Positions 42,031-54,339 of a stretch of 64,000 nucleotides of DNA are shown here, in pieces. Source of the stretch: Polychytrium aggregatum. Lineage: Eukaryota; Chytridiomycota; Chytridiomycetes; Polychytriales. The stretch's first letter is position 1; each line of letters opens with the position of its first letter. A program made the position numbers and the translations under genes. The stretch lies in the NCBI RefSeq assembly GCF_025602895.1, contig NW_026516205.1, forward strand, positions 682,001-746,000, read 5' to 3'. The notes under the pieces are model-generated. The model made no database searches. It was not told the DNA's origin and saw nothing but the letters and a program-made list of their open reading frames with translations.

Positions 42031-45000
42031 TTACAACGAAGGTCGAGCGGTGCCTGCGGCTTTGTCACTGACAACCTGATGCCATCCCAGTAGCACTTTC
42101 CGTTGGATACATTTCTCTGACCAGGATATAACAAAGATCTAGAGAGAATTCAAGTGGAGTTACATATCGCAAAACCAAGCAGATTGACCAGCAACCATTC
42201 AAAGATACTTCGCGTGTGACCTTACCAGCTTCCGCTGCGTCTCAAAGATATGCTGCTTGGTCTTTGTCTTCCACGGCTCCCATATCTTGTGCCGCATTTT
42301 TCGCAGTCTGAATGCATTGCACAGATCGTCCAGTCGCAGGTAATCGACAACGCTCATGCGAGCTTGGATGTCCTGGATTGAGACCAGATTCTGGGAGCGA
42401 GCAACTGCGACAGTATCGTCGGGGATCACAAAGCATTCGCGTGCCCCTTCCGTTTGGTGAAGCGCTGCTCTCGCAGTCGATGGGCGGGGTGGGAGAGCAC
42501 TTGACCGGCGATGCTGAGCTCTCTTGACGGCAAGCCAGTGCCAATACTCAAATGACAGCTGCAGCATCCGGTGTTGCCGGTAGCGTTGGGCGTCCACATT
42601 CGTCGCTGCAGTTTGAGCCCAGAAACCGTATTTACGATTAGAGTTCATGCTCGAGTGCATTCCCGCTAAACACCCGCAATGCTTGCAACCCGATCGCTTG
42701 ACTACACACCTTGATGGATGTGAAGATGCCACACCCATCGCCGGAAGCTCCTTTGCAGCGCAATTCGCTTTGCAAGACCGCCGATGCTGGCCCAATCTCG
42801 CCATACTGTAAAAACCTGGATTCGCAAGGAAAGATCACATCAGTCGGGCTGGACCTCAATCATTTGAGAAAGACTGAATAGATATGCTCACAGTCTCGCA
42901 ATGTGGCATGGCTCTGTCTCGATGAATCCGGCGGCGCTGCTCTACTTTACCTTTCTCTTGAGCCTGGCAAGCTGCCGTCGCTCGTTTCGCTGGGCAGTAC
43001 GCTGTCTCCACAGATCGAATGCTGCGGCGACCACGGCTTTCCGATGTTTGGCTTGCAGAGTGTTGACAGACTCCTCATGCTCTCGCTGTTTACGGTGCGA
43101 ATACGAGGATTAGTCTTTGCATAGAGCTTTGAGCAGATTCTAAACACGATAACAGGCTTTGGTGCACTGCGTACCTTTGCAAGCCTCTGGAAAAGCTTCC
43201 ACTGATTCCACGCAAAGTGCAATCGCCTCTGAGAACTATGAGAGTCTGCAATCCTCATTCCCATGCTGCGTCGCCATGTTGAGAAGAAGCGTCGCTGGAG
43301 AGACTGCTCGATATACACTGCCTGACGGTCTTGCTGTTCCTACTCTCGCAGGACAGATTTTTAGCGATCGCCCAAGCGATAGCTTTCGCTCGCGACGCCT
43401 AACGTCGCTCAGCAGCAATGCATTACCACCGCCAAGGAACAATGAGTGCCAGACCTGCCGCTCACCTTCGCGGCATCGACGGCGAGTCGCCACCGAGCAA
43501 AGTGCCTACTTAGCACCGATATTCGTGTTTTTCGGGCAATCTTGGCACGATAGTGCTCTTTCCAAACCCAGAGAGAGATGGAGAGCTTTCGATTGGCCTG
43601 GGTCTGGGTGAAGAGAATGACCTTTTGCGACTCGCATATCTGAGGGATAGATCGATTGTGCACGTCAGACACTGAGCCATCTACTCATGCCAAAAGTAGA
43701 CATAGGCGGGTCTAACTCACGCTGGATTGTGTTGTTACGATTTGCCAGTGCATCAAAGCCCTCCGGAGAAGATGGTCCTTATGTAGTTTCTTGACTTTTG
43801 TTTGAATCGTGAGCTTCCGCCTCCAGAGATTGAACGCCGCCCTGCAGTTTATCATGTCCCGGAGCACTTCGTTTGTCATTTCGCGGGCATCTGCGGGCCG
43901 GCCACCCTGCCGATGAGCGATGTTGACCAACAGCTGTCTTTCATGCGAGCGCAGACGATGGCGATGTTTCACTTTGGATTGCCAGGCTTCAAATCGAGAG
44001 GCGCAGCAGCAACCATCGTTGTGCATCCCAGAATATCGTCGAGGCAGCCTCATTAGCATCGAGTCATGTCCCGGAAGCACTATGGGCACAAAAGATTGCT
44101 GGGAGGTGCAGCGGGCCCTGCATATTCACACCCTACCATGGAATGCTGCTTTGATGGCTTTGCTGTGCCTTCGTGCTGTCAGAATATCGGCCTTGCTCTC
44201 TATCGCTCGTATACCTTGCCGGCAGTGGAAGCCGCTCCTCCATGTGACCCACGCCTGGGCGAGGAAATGGCGCATGTACATCTGATTCGAGAGTCTCTCA
44301 TTGAGAATGCTTGCCAGTCTGCTATACCATGCATTCCACGATTCGATAACCAGGTTTCTATGATATGTCGCTGCGGCGTGCTGTTCAAGCTGGAGCTGAT
44401 AAAGTCTTGTCCGCCAAACAGTCACAGTCCACTTGATCGCCTGTTGTTCGTGCCATTCGTCAGCAGCATCTTCCATCTTCCGGAAAGTTTGGTGTTGCTG
44501 ACGCAGGCTCAGCCATTTTCTGAACCAGGTGCGGGCAATGTGCACCAGAAACCTTTTGGCGGCACAGGATACCACGCGCTTGCGTAATTCGGTTTGGTGT
44601 CGCAGCAACTGCAGGAATCGGTGAGAAAGGCGGCTCACCGAGTGTTGGCAAGCGAGATCCCATTGGCGGTCTTCACGTCTTTGCTGCATCGCCAAATCAC
44701 GGCGAGCTTTCCAAAGCCTCCAGAATCTGGTTATTAGATCCGAGGCATATCGACGGTAGCTGACGTCCATGGACAGGGCGACACGGGTATCCCTGTCCTT
44801 CCAGACCCCAAAGCACCTCGCTGTGATGCGACGTTCGCGGAGCTGCGCGGCAACTTCCTCGTTCGCGAAAGCGACTTGGCTTTGGTTATGCCAGGCGGCG
44901 AGCGACCGCTTCAGCAAGCGGCTGTCCCATTTTTGGTACATCTTCGAGGCTGCCTTCTCCATTCTTTCCTTCCTTGTGAGTGCGATCTTCCATTTGCGCA

Positions 45001-48000
45001 GCGCCGATCGGATGGCGTTCGTTTTATCGATCTTGACAGCCTGCTTCTGTCGTCGCATCAGCACTAGTCGTCGTTGCCAAAACGCCATTGCACTTTGTTT
45101 TAGATGCTGAACACGGAAGCCATGACTCAGTTCCAGCAGCTGTTTCCGACGGATATTGTATGTTTGCCATCGATCAAAGTATGTCCCTAGGATGTGTGAG
45201 TCTCGGATCTTCATGCTCGCTTGTGGTGGGCCTCCAGTTGATGGTAGAGCGCGACTTGAGTAGAGACTGCCAGCTCTGGATGAGGCAAAGAGCGGAAGAC
45301 TCGAGTGGGCGTTTCCAATCCACCGCTTGCTCGAGTATCCCTGGTATGGATCGCATGCAAGCGGACAGAGGACATCCGTGGTATGTAAAATTCGTGAAAT
45401 AGTAGACATGCCGCTGAAGGACTTGAGCGAAACGGATGACTGTGTGTAGCCATTATTGCTTGGATCAGAAGCCTTCCGAGAATATATCGCATGCACAGAC
45501 GATCAAGAGTTACGGCAGGCTCACCATGTTGCACGTATACTGTGGCATGGCGGAGCGATCGCAGTTTTGTCTAAGTCCATGCAAAAAGTGCCCTCCTGGG
45601 TCGTCGTCCAGACTGCAAGTTCCAAGCGAATGGGTGAGTCCAGCAGCGTGGCTTGATGGCGTGGTGTCAAATCAGGCGAACATACTCCATGGCGCAGGTC
45701 CTTGCCAATAGCCGCCCAATGGCCTATCGCTACATACCCAGCATCCTTGCCTCCACAGATGAGCTTCCGTCGGTATCGCCAGATCCAGTTGCGAAGTACA
45801 ATTCCCATCAGGCGTTTGAGATACAGTCTCTCGGCCAGCCATCCATTCGAGCTTTCCAGATATTTGTCTCTCCACATCGACCAGATGTGACGCATAAGCT
45901 TGACTTTCATCATTCTCTTGGATCGTGCAGCCTGCATCGAGCACATGTCCAGACGCCCTAGTTAGATCGAAGGCTGCGTGAACAGGATACAAGCCAAGCC
46001 ACGCGACTTGGCTCTTACATTCCAGATGCCGATCCATTTGATAAAGTGCTTTCGCCTGTGCCGCCGACCAAATAATTCCACCGCGGCGTGTTCCTGACGA
46101 GGTGTACCATGTTGAGCGGTGAGTGAGCTACTTTGATAAATCTCTTGTATCTCGCGCGCCACCAGCGGCTATCTGTGATATGGATCGGGGTGCACATTAC
46201 CATCTTTGAGGCCCGGTTTGATTCGCACTTGCTTCTCCACTTGGCGACAAAGAGGCACAGCCGACGCACGCCAGATTGCTGGATCACTTTCCGCTCAATA
46301 TCAAGCAGTCGCGCGGACTTTTGATACAACAGCTTCCAAATAGCAAAGGACCGATGAACGAGACCTGGGTTTGGTCCGAGCAAAACAGCGGAATGAGACT
46401 CGGCACAGTCTCATACAGAGCCCGCGATGCCCACCAACACTGCAACAACTTGGAGGGTGCAGACTCCAAACCAGCCCAAGAGCTTCTTACTCTGCTGCGT
46501 CTTGGACTCGATTCTTTTCACGGTTGCTGCATGCGTCCGCTCTTGTGCGAGTCGCACACGCCACTTGTCCAGAACATGGCTGGGACATCAAAAGAGTTAA
46601 ATGCACTGAGAGGCCCGAAACAGCGTTGTGCTCGATGCTCTTCATCCAGCATCGATGTCCACTGGAGGTGTTTGACAGGGCACCGGCCCTATGAAAAGGC
46701 GACAGCGACTGCTTACCGAGCGAGGTTTCCGTGGCGAAAAGCTTTGGCAACCAGCATGGCACGATTCAGTCGCTTGGCCCCGAGCCACCAACGTTGGAAG
46801 TAAATCACTTGCAGCCGCTGAGAAAACACACGGTATGTGAAGCCCCATACATTTCTTGTCAGTCTGAAAGCACATTCCGACGGGACTTGCTGGTGATATC
46901 TGTAACCGTACCGTCATATGGCTCTCCTGGACCGACTTCAGGCTCGTGTCAAGAGTGCGCATGGTTCTGGTGAACTTGTGCCATGCTGTTTGAGACAAAT
47001 CGAGTTTCATGTTGGCGACCTGGTGCCCTCAGTGTCCTCGGTGCGCTCGCAATCCCTTTTGCAACGCCCGTACGCAACGTCCACACCTCTTGATGCAAGT
47101 TTCTCGACCAGTAATCCCTTACATCTGAAGGAGTTCCATATAAGCTGAGTGCGGCAGATCTCTTGAATCCTTGCGTGCTCCTCCATCATGCGCTGCTCCT
47201 TTATCTGGGTGTGCCTGACATCGAAGCAAAAGCGTATTTAGAGCCTTCAAAGTCGCCTGTCGCACAGTATGCATGCAACGAGTATACCTCTGGGTCCAAA
47301 CTCCGAAAGCGTGATGTTGGGCGTGCTGGACTGCAAACTGGCGAGCCGACTGATCCGAGCAACTATGTGAATCGTGCTCTCGCTTCCACTGCGCAAATGC
47401 GACCCGCAAGGTAAACTCGGTTGATTTCGTCTGGAGACCCGGAGCAAATACTACAGCATTAGCGGACCCATATACAAACTCCCCCCTCCTTAATGAGCAG
47501 GCATAGTACTCACGCCTCCGAGGGTCCAGTTGGTTTGAATGGCATTCAATTGAGTCCTCCACTGAGCGAAAGCCTGAATCAGGTAGGCTTTGTCCTGGAC
47601 GCTCACAAACGTAACCAGGCGTTCTGATATTCACACAGACGGTGTGCAATTTTGGAACACGTCATCGGACGATCCATGAGCGGAAAATATGGCAGCGGAT
47701 CAGTATCAAGGTTTGTCGGACATGTGATTGGAGCACGCAAGTGAATCAAACAAAGCATGGATTGGCGCATTGGGAGACATTCACTCGCACAAAGTAGGAG
47801 AGCTTACCCGTAAGCACCACCGAAACATGCCTGTGCACCCTGTGATGATTCAAGCAGCGAGAGTTAAGGAGCACAACAGAGGTTCGCGATGCCAACCATA
47901 GATCATATTGTCTGGACTCTGAACTGCACAGCATGGAGGGTGACAGGTGCTCGAGATCCGAATGCGCTGCGGAGCATATCTCCAACTTGGCAGACAACTC

Positions 48001-51000
48001 GGAGACGCAGGGGCGCTGGAAGGATATGGTCCATGCGGCGAGGGCTCTCTTCTTCTGGCCAAAGGCTGCCACCACAGTAAACGCCTTATATCGTAGAGCC
48101 GTCATCCACAATCTTAAGCAGCTTTGCTTGATATTCGTTGAGCGTGCAGCTTGATATGTGCGTAATTTTTCGGCAAAATTCTGCAAGAGTGGGTCGTCTG
48201 GATGCGTCAGTGCATTTGCCCATGCCAAGTCCCTGCGGCCAGCATCGTCGTCAGGGGCGATCGGGGTCGTACCTGTCTCGTCCTCAGAGCTCCACTCCAA
48301 ATGGTCATACTTGTCCGCAACCCCAATACGCTTGCTGCTTGCAGGAACTCGTTCGACTTTCGGTTCAAGTCCTATACGGGCAGTCTACGTAAGCCATTGA
48401 ATAAAAGTCTGAATTACTGCCATCGCCTTCACCCACACATCGCCCTCGTGCAACCCTAGTGAGATACATACCCTCTTTCGGCGGGCCCAGCTTAGCCATG
48501 CCTGGAAAACTTTGCCGGCGCACAGCCGGAGAGCCATGGTCTTGACTCGCTTGCGCAGTTTGCTGTTGGGTGCCGCACACATTGTCAGCTCATAATGAAT
48601 GCTGCGCCACGGACAGCACATGCTCATCTTCATGCGACAGGATACGACAGCAGGCCCGAGAGAGCGCGTTTGATGGCAACAGCGCTATCAAATGCTGCCT
48701 CGCCGCCACTGGTGCGGGTATTATCCGACATGGTCGCTCGGAAACGCGTCCTCCAGACGAGCACCTTATCCATGACAGCTCCGTCGCGGTGGTTCCGGCA
48801 GCATCACTTACTATTGCATCGCCCATCGATGAAACGCCTTTGTTTGGGCCTCCCGATCCATGAGCTGATGGAGATACCGCTCCTTGGTGTGCAAAAAGTA
48901 CCAGTGCTTCCACACCTCGAGGGCCCGAGACTTGGATGCCTTTTCGTGATGGGCAATTGCCTTCTGGTGTTTGTGATGATCGGTCTTTCGCAGCCGAGTT
49001 CTGCATTTGGAGCACCAAGATGAGTGGCATTGCGCCTTCTCGCTCATTCAAAGCAGTTCGTTTGCGGCAAAGTACGGGGCAACCGAGCCATGTTCATGGT
49101 GCCTTACCTGTCAAGCCACAATCGAAAGAACCGCACGGTACGTCTCGATTCGGACTCGACAGCGAGTCGGCAGTACGTTTCGTCGCGATATCGCTGAACC
49201 AGCATCCTACAGTCGTGATGTAGAGAAGCGATGAGCATGTGGCTGCTTCACAGGCACGGGATCGCTTCTCAGGATGAGTGGCCGAGCTGTGCCCATACTG
49301 ACCTCCTCCTCCAGTGCACAAACAGACGAGTTATGAGATTGAGTTGATTGGTATGGAGGAGGCGATGTCCACGCTTCTCTGTACAAGCACGATCTGGTTA
49401 ATGAGGTTGTCGCTTGGGCTAGATCCTGTGTATATCGTACTGCTCACCAAGCTTGATCCGCATCCGCCAGACATTCCAGGCTTGGATCTTGAGCCGCTGG
49501 GCCCAGCGTCGCTGCAAAATCTCTTGCTTGCTCTGATCGAGCTTCTTGATCCGTGTCTCACTAATCCACATCTACAAGGACAACAGAGGCCGTTCGGAAC
49601 CAGGTCAAAGGCCGCCGCGCCAGTTCCCATCTCATCAACATGTCCATGTCCGCTGTCTGCCAGCTGTTCGAGAGCCCAGCATACCATCATCGACTCCTGG
49701 ATCAGGTGAGTATTCTTTTTGATTTGCACAGCCTGGGCGGTCGTGTCCTCCTTCTCTTGGTTTTGAGATCGTGCACGAAGCTTCTGGACCCAAAGCTGGA
49801 AGAAGCGCGCTACAGTGTGGGAATTGGCGAACCGGTCGACTGATATCCTGATCTTGACAACGTTCAGTAGCAGTGCGTTGAACACCGCTCGCTTTGCCTG
49901 CCAGATGGAAAACTCCTGCAGAAGATATACTTGTTGGCGCATGCATAGAGGCTGATTCGGAGCCCACACTGCCCGAGACGCTCTGTCGGTAGACCCCAAA
50001 CGTACCCTGATCTGATAGGCCTTATCTCGCCACAGCCTCATCGACCCGCGAAGCTTGCGTTCCTTCCACCACTTGATGGCCACGATCCACATGGCGACCA
50101 GGCGCTTGCGTTTGCGCTTTGAATCAATTGCAAAGCTACAGAGGGCACTTGTTAGTCGCCATTGGATCGTCGTCCATGGCCAACCCATGCCGACAGAGTC
50201 AGCTCACCTGCGCCAAGAATGGAAAGCCCGAGCAAGCTTGAGCTGGCCAGACTCTCGTGCGTTTCGCGAGTGATCAAAGTCTGTCGGAAGTGCAACAGAT
50301 TAACGGCGCTGATCATGCCATATGCATTCGTCAGGATGTCTCGCGGCATACGAACCATGTCCTGAGCTTGGATGGAGTCCTTGCCCATCCTCGTTTGGAC
50401 GCACAGACTTTGAAAGGTCGGTAGGCATGTCTCTGACAGGAGGCGAGGGCTGCTGCATGGCCTGGAGGGTGGAAGCTCGAGCAGACGGTTCGATGATTCC
50501 CGAATGAAAGCGATTGGAGTGTCCAGTCCGATAGCTGTCGTCCAGCAGAAAGGTCGAGTCATACACAGGCTCCGGAGAGACCGGAAATGGCCCCACGGCA
50601 GGTCTCGACGTCGAGAAGAAATCGTTGTCTGGTGGGAGTCTTGCTGAGCTACCAGCATCTGGAGCTCGAGCCAAATTGTCTGGGGCCAACGTGCTATGTG
50701 AAGCGGGGACATAGGCGGACGGATACCCAGCGGACGCCGACATCGCATGGCGGTGCAATGCCTCTTGATGCAGAGGAGGAACTGCGGCAGAATAGTGGCT
50801 CGCCGACACAGACAGCCCAGATCGATTTGCTGGAACGGATCGTCCATGGCTGTTTGCAGCGACGGGAGTAATTGCACAGCTTCCGGGAACTGGCACCGAA
50901 TGCGATCCGAGATGGTTGCCAAAGAGCACTGGTGCCGTGCGGTTGACTGATCGGTCGTGGCGCCTCTTCTGGGATAGGTACTGGCTTCTCAGCGTCAATT

Positions 51001-51764
51001 CAGGGGACCAGAACTAACCGCATCCCAGAGGCAGTGTGGATTCAAAGGCCGAAATCAATGCTATGGCTATTGAAGCCGCGCCTGCCCTGGATCAGGCACC
51101 CATCGACTCAACGGCCGTCGATGCATATTGGTCCTCTGCCCAGTCGCTCCGATACGATCGCCCGAGCAATGTCCTGCGGTTCTGCGGTTCTGCGGCTTGA
51201 GCCGGCAGTCAAAGGCTCGCCTGACTCACCATCTTTGCGCTCTCGTATTTATCCCACCATAGGGCGCCGTCGATCTCTCGCTGCATCCTCAGCAGCAGAT
51301 TCTTGAAGAAGCCCGAAGGCCGCCTCGACGCGTGGGATTCAACAACGGAATCATGAGCCCGGAAGACCTTGAGCATCCCCAGGGTGGACGACGCCTGCAG
51401 GAGACTTGAGGACTCTCCATCCAAGTGGGAGTGAGCGAGCGACAGAATCTCATGGAGGATAGCCCAATCTGTCGCGAGATGCTGACGATGAGCACTTCGC
51501 CGCCAAGGACAGTTCGTGCGGATGCGGCACACTTTCCCAGCGGCACCGTCGTGAAGCATCGTGCTTACCGTGCTCAGTCAGAGCCGACGAATAGCTATCC
51601 ATAATTTGCTGTTCGATACCGGCCACGGACGAGAAATCCGGCAAAGGATAAGCGGAAGGTTGATCAGAGCAAAGGCGGCTCGACGGGGCGATGCAGCCCG
51701 CGGATCCTCGCCGACAATTGCAACGCCCTTGCGTCTCCGCCAGGATCCAGGCGGATTGGAGCAA
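42031..51764 (-). CDS. Sfi1-like centrin-binding repeat protein, many exons
   Basis: Sfi1 proteins form long single helices that bind centrin at spindle pole bodies and centrioles. Frames in this 9.7-kb minus-strand block are full of the hallmark spaced Trp/Leu/Phe repeats (about 23-35 residues apart): RSALRKWKIALTRKERMEK, KRSLAAWHNQSQ, ITARCFGVWKDRDTRVALS, LITRFWRLWKARRDLAMQ, IARTWFRKWLSLRQQHQTF, LVIESWNAWYSRLASILNE (in the 45.5-44.1 kb exon), with further repeats at 43.3, 43.6, 43.9, 45.8, 46.3, 47.4, 48.1, 48.9 and 49.9 kb. Upstream, an Ala/Ser/Pro-rich disordered segment (50.3-51.0 kb) and a non-repeat N-terminal region with DWAILHEILSLAHSHLDGES (51.2-51.5 kb) precede the repeats. I did not resolve every intron. 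The start (Met at 51764) and the end (a final KCIQRKVLLGWHQVV-type exon ending near 42031, or a stop at 42199) are provisional. It could be more than one gene, but the repeats run without a clear break. Confidence 0.72.
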
Positions 51765-52614
51765 GTCGGTCTTGCACAGCTATTGGATGATTTGCCTACA
51801 GTGTGTCGCAAAACGAGACACATCATCTCTTTCGGACACACCGTAGATGGGCCATATCATCCATTCGGCCAGGAATGACCAGATGGATCAAATCATATCC
51901 GTGGGTGTTTGTCCCACGGATTCCGTCCAAGGCCCCAATATCTCATCACAGCAGCGCGAGCCGATCGACGTCGTTCAGCCAGGCGATCGATCCGTCCCAT
52001 TAAATTCACACAGGCACTCTGTCGTTTCAATTTGACCGGCTGTAAGTCATCAGGCTGTTGTCCTGGGTCGGCAGGAGGGCTCTTTGGGCCAGCGGGAACG
52101 AAGGCTGTGGTTATGGAGGAAGCCCCGACGACCGGACAGCGTCGGCGACGACGATAGCGGAAGAGATGCGTTTCCGTAAGGACATGTCTGTGGCTGGAGC
52201 AAAGCCTTCGACCAGTGTGCTGGCTCGCTGTCGAGGTCGCTGTCAAGGTCGCTGTCAAGGTCGCTCGATTTTCACCAGTCCATATCGATCCCACTCGATT
52301 CCAATAATCTGCGCCGGTTCGCATCGGTCCCTCGGCCTCGGCCTTGCCCCATGGCCTGCGAACCCATCTGCTCCGCCTCGATTCCAGGTTTCTTCGTCCC
52401 TCAGCGCGGCCAGCAGCGACATGCTCGACTCCGTTCGGACAAGCGTCGTCGGAACTCGGCTGTGGACTATATCAGCGGCCCAACCTGCAGCACACCGGGA
52501 TGCCCGAGAGGCAGCAGCATCATCATCGGCCGATACTCGCATCGGTGAACATCGTCATCGGTTTGGCCCTAGTCCACGCCCATACCAAGATCTGAACACT
52601 CATCAAACATCAGC
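51765..52614. other. Upstream region between the Sfi1-like and tetraspan genes
   Basis: The region probably holds divergent promoters. Bases 52215-52265 contain three copies of a CGCTGTCAAGGT-type unit. A minus-strand frame near 52540-52380 (including MSLLAALRDEETW) has some coding flavour and might be a first exon of the Sfi1-like gene, but I cannot link it. No other gene is seen. Confidence 0.4.
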
Positions 52615-53904
52615 ATGGCTGCCAAACGGTCCGAGATGCCATGGAGGCAGTTTCTATCCAACATTTTGGTGGGACTGGCAATGGTGAGCCGGACGTTCCT
52701 GCCGGTGGTTGCAGCGAAAGCCAGATGGTTTGGGGCTTGCTCGCTCGAGGCTGACGACCACCTCTCTGCCTCCCACCAGCTGCTACTGGGCTTATGTCTT
52801 CTTGGAGGACTCAATGTGACATTTTTCAAGTAAGCCTGGAACAGCATCTGCCAACGGAAGCAATCTTCGTCTGGTGCGCACATACCACGGGGAACGACAA
52901 AAATACTTACAGGCAATCTCTCCTCCAGAGATATCTCCTGGGCTTCGAGCGACAAGTACTACACCGCCCTTTGGGGGTTCTGCCCCACGGCGGCAGTCAA
53001 TGCTTCATACTCGATCTCGGTGAGTCGCATGTGCAGATACGATCTAGCGATGCCCGCAAATGCTTTCTTTGTCATTCCTGCATCTTTCTGCATCTCCCTA
53101 CATCCTTCAAGGCCCCTTCCAGCAAGCAGCCCCACTGATCCGATGCTGTTTCAGGAATGCACTTCGTTCTTGGGAGCTCCCGTGAACCCAATTCCTTTCG
53201 ATATTCGCCAGCGTAAGTATTGTCACCGCCTCTGCAGCACGCCCGCCTGCAGCCAAAGCACCGCACTAACCTGCCACTGGACGCTGCGTCGTATCAGTGG
53301 ATATCGGCAAGACCGTCGTCGAGTGGGTGCTTCACGTCCTTGCATTCATCGTGGCCTTGGTCTCGCTTATCCTGGCCGTGACCGACAGCATCTCCATGGC
53401 ATCATGGTATGCGGCCAGTGCGTCCGTCATCAACCTGTAGGTATCAGGCGTCATTCTGAACCGATCGAGTCTGGATGTGATGTCTTTGGCTGCCTTGGCT
53501 GGCACTTTGCACTCTTGATGCTCCGGTCGCTCGCTGGACTTGTCCGATCCGCTGGCTCTCACTAGTTTTCGCCAGTTCTGACCCCAACTTTCCTGGCTGA
53601 TACTAATGCAACTGTCGAACCCGAATGCATCTTCAGGATCGGAACCATCGTGGCCGGCATCGATGTCATTTCTGTGATACAGAACATCAATGCCAACCAT
53701 GCCTGGGGCGATAGCAATGCCAATATCGGCGCGGGGATCTTCTTCAGCATCCTAGCCTTTATGACGCTGGCTGCCTCGGCAGCAGTGTACCGAATGGAGC
53801 AGATGCGCATCGAGAAGACCGATGTCGAGAAAAAGCTCAAGAAAGTCGAGGAGCAGCTCGCCAAGGCCACCAACCCGACTGCCGTGCGAGTTGTCCGGCT
53901 GTGA
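52615..53904 (+). CDS. SUR7/PalI-like tetraspan membrane protein
   Basis: Six exons (52615-52683, 52780-52829, 52929-53019, 53155-53212, 53298-53436, 53637-53904) join in phase to 224 residues starting MAAKRSEMPWRQFLSNILVG. Four hydrophobic segments are visible: NILVGLAMLLLGLCLLGGL, HVLAFIVALVSLILAVTDS, INLIGTIVAGIDVISVIQ and GAGIFFSILAFMTLAASAAV. The first extracellular loop carries the W-x-x-C...C pattern (YYTALWGFCPTAAVNAS, then ECTSF) of the claudin/SUR7/PalI superfamily. The cytosolic tail RIEKTDVEKKLKKVEEQLAK is a short coiled coil. Fungal members mark cortical eisosome-type patches or act in pH sensing. The subfamily is unassigned, and the loop after TM1 rests on choosing the acceptor at 52928. 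Confidence 0.7.
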
Positions 53905-54339
53905 GCCAAATGAAATACAGCACCCACTCACTTCCCTTGGTCTGAGTGCCGAGGGCAGCCGTCCTGATAATACAGCAGTTTCCAATCGCAGCAGCCGTCT
54001 CGGCTCAAACTGGGCATCGGGGAATACTCTCATGGACCCGGACTACCGATACAATACACATCCCATCACACACCACATATAGCTACCGCAGAGCCACCTA
54101 TACGCTGCAGGACCATCTACGGCACTGCCAATACCAGCGCCCTTCGGGACTGGAATGCTGTCGTCGGCTCAGAGCCCAGAGCGAGCTGCATTCGCTCGCC
54201 AACACCAAACAGGCGTCTGCTGGCCAAGCCAAGGCCCCAGTCCTGCGCGTGCGGCCTCTGATTCCTGGGCGCCGTGCCGCCTTCGTCGCCCTCCCCTCTT
54301 CCCAACAACGCTCGCTTCTGTCGGCCCCTCTCCTTCCCG
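53905..54339. other. Intergenic region before the synaptojanin-like gene
   Basis: No gene is seen. The synaptojanin reading frame is open upstream to an earlier Met at 54274, which would add 22 Ser/Pro-rich residues, so the true start could lie there. Confidence 0.4.
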
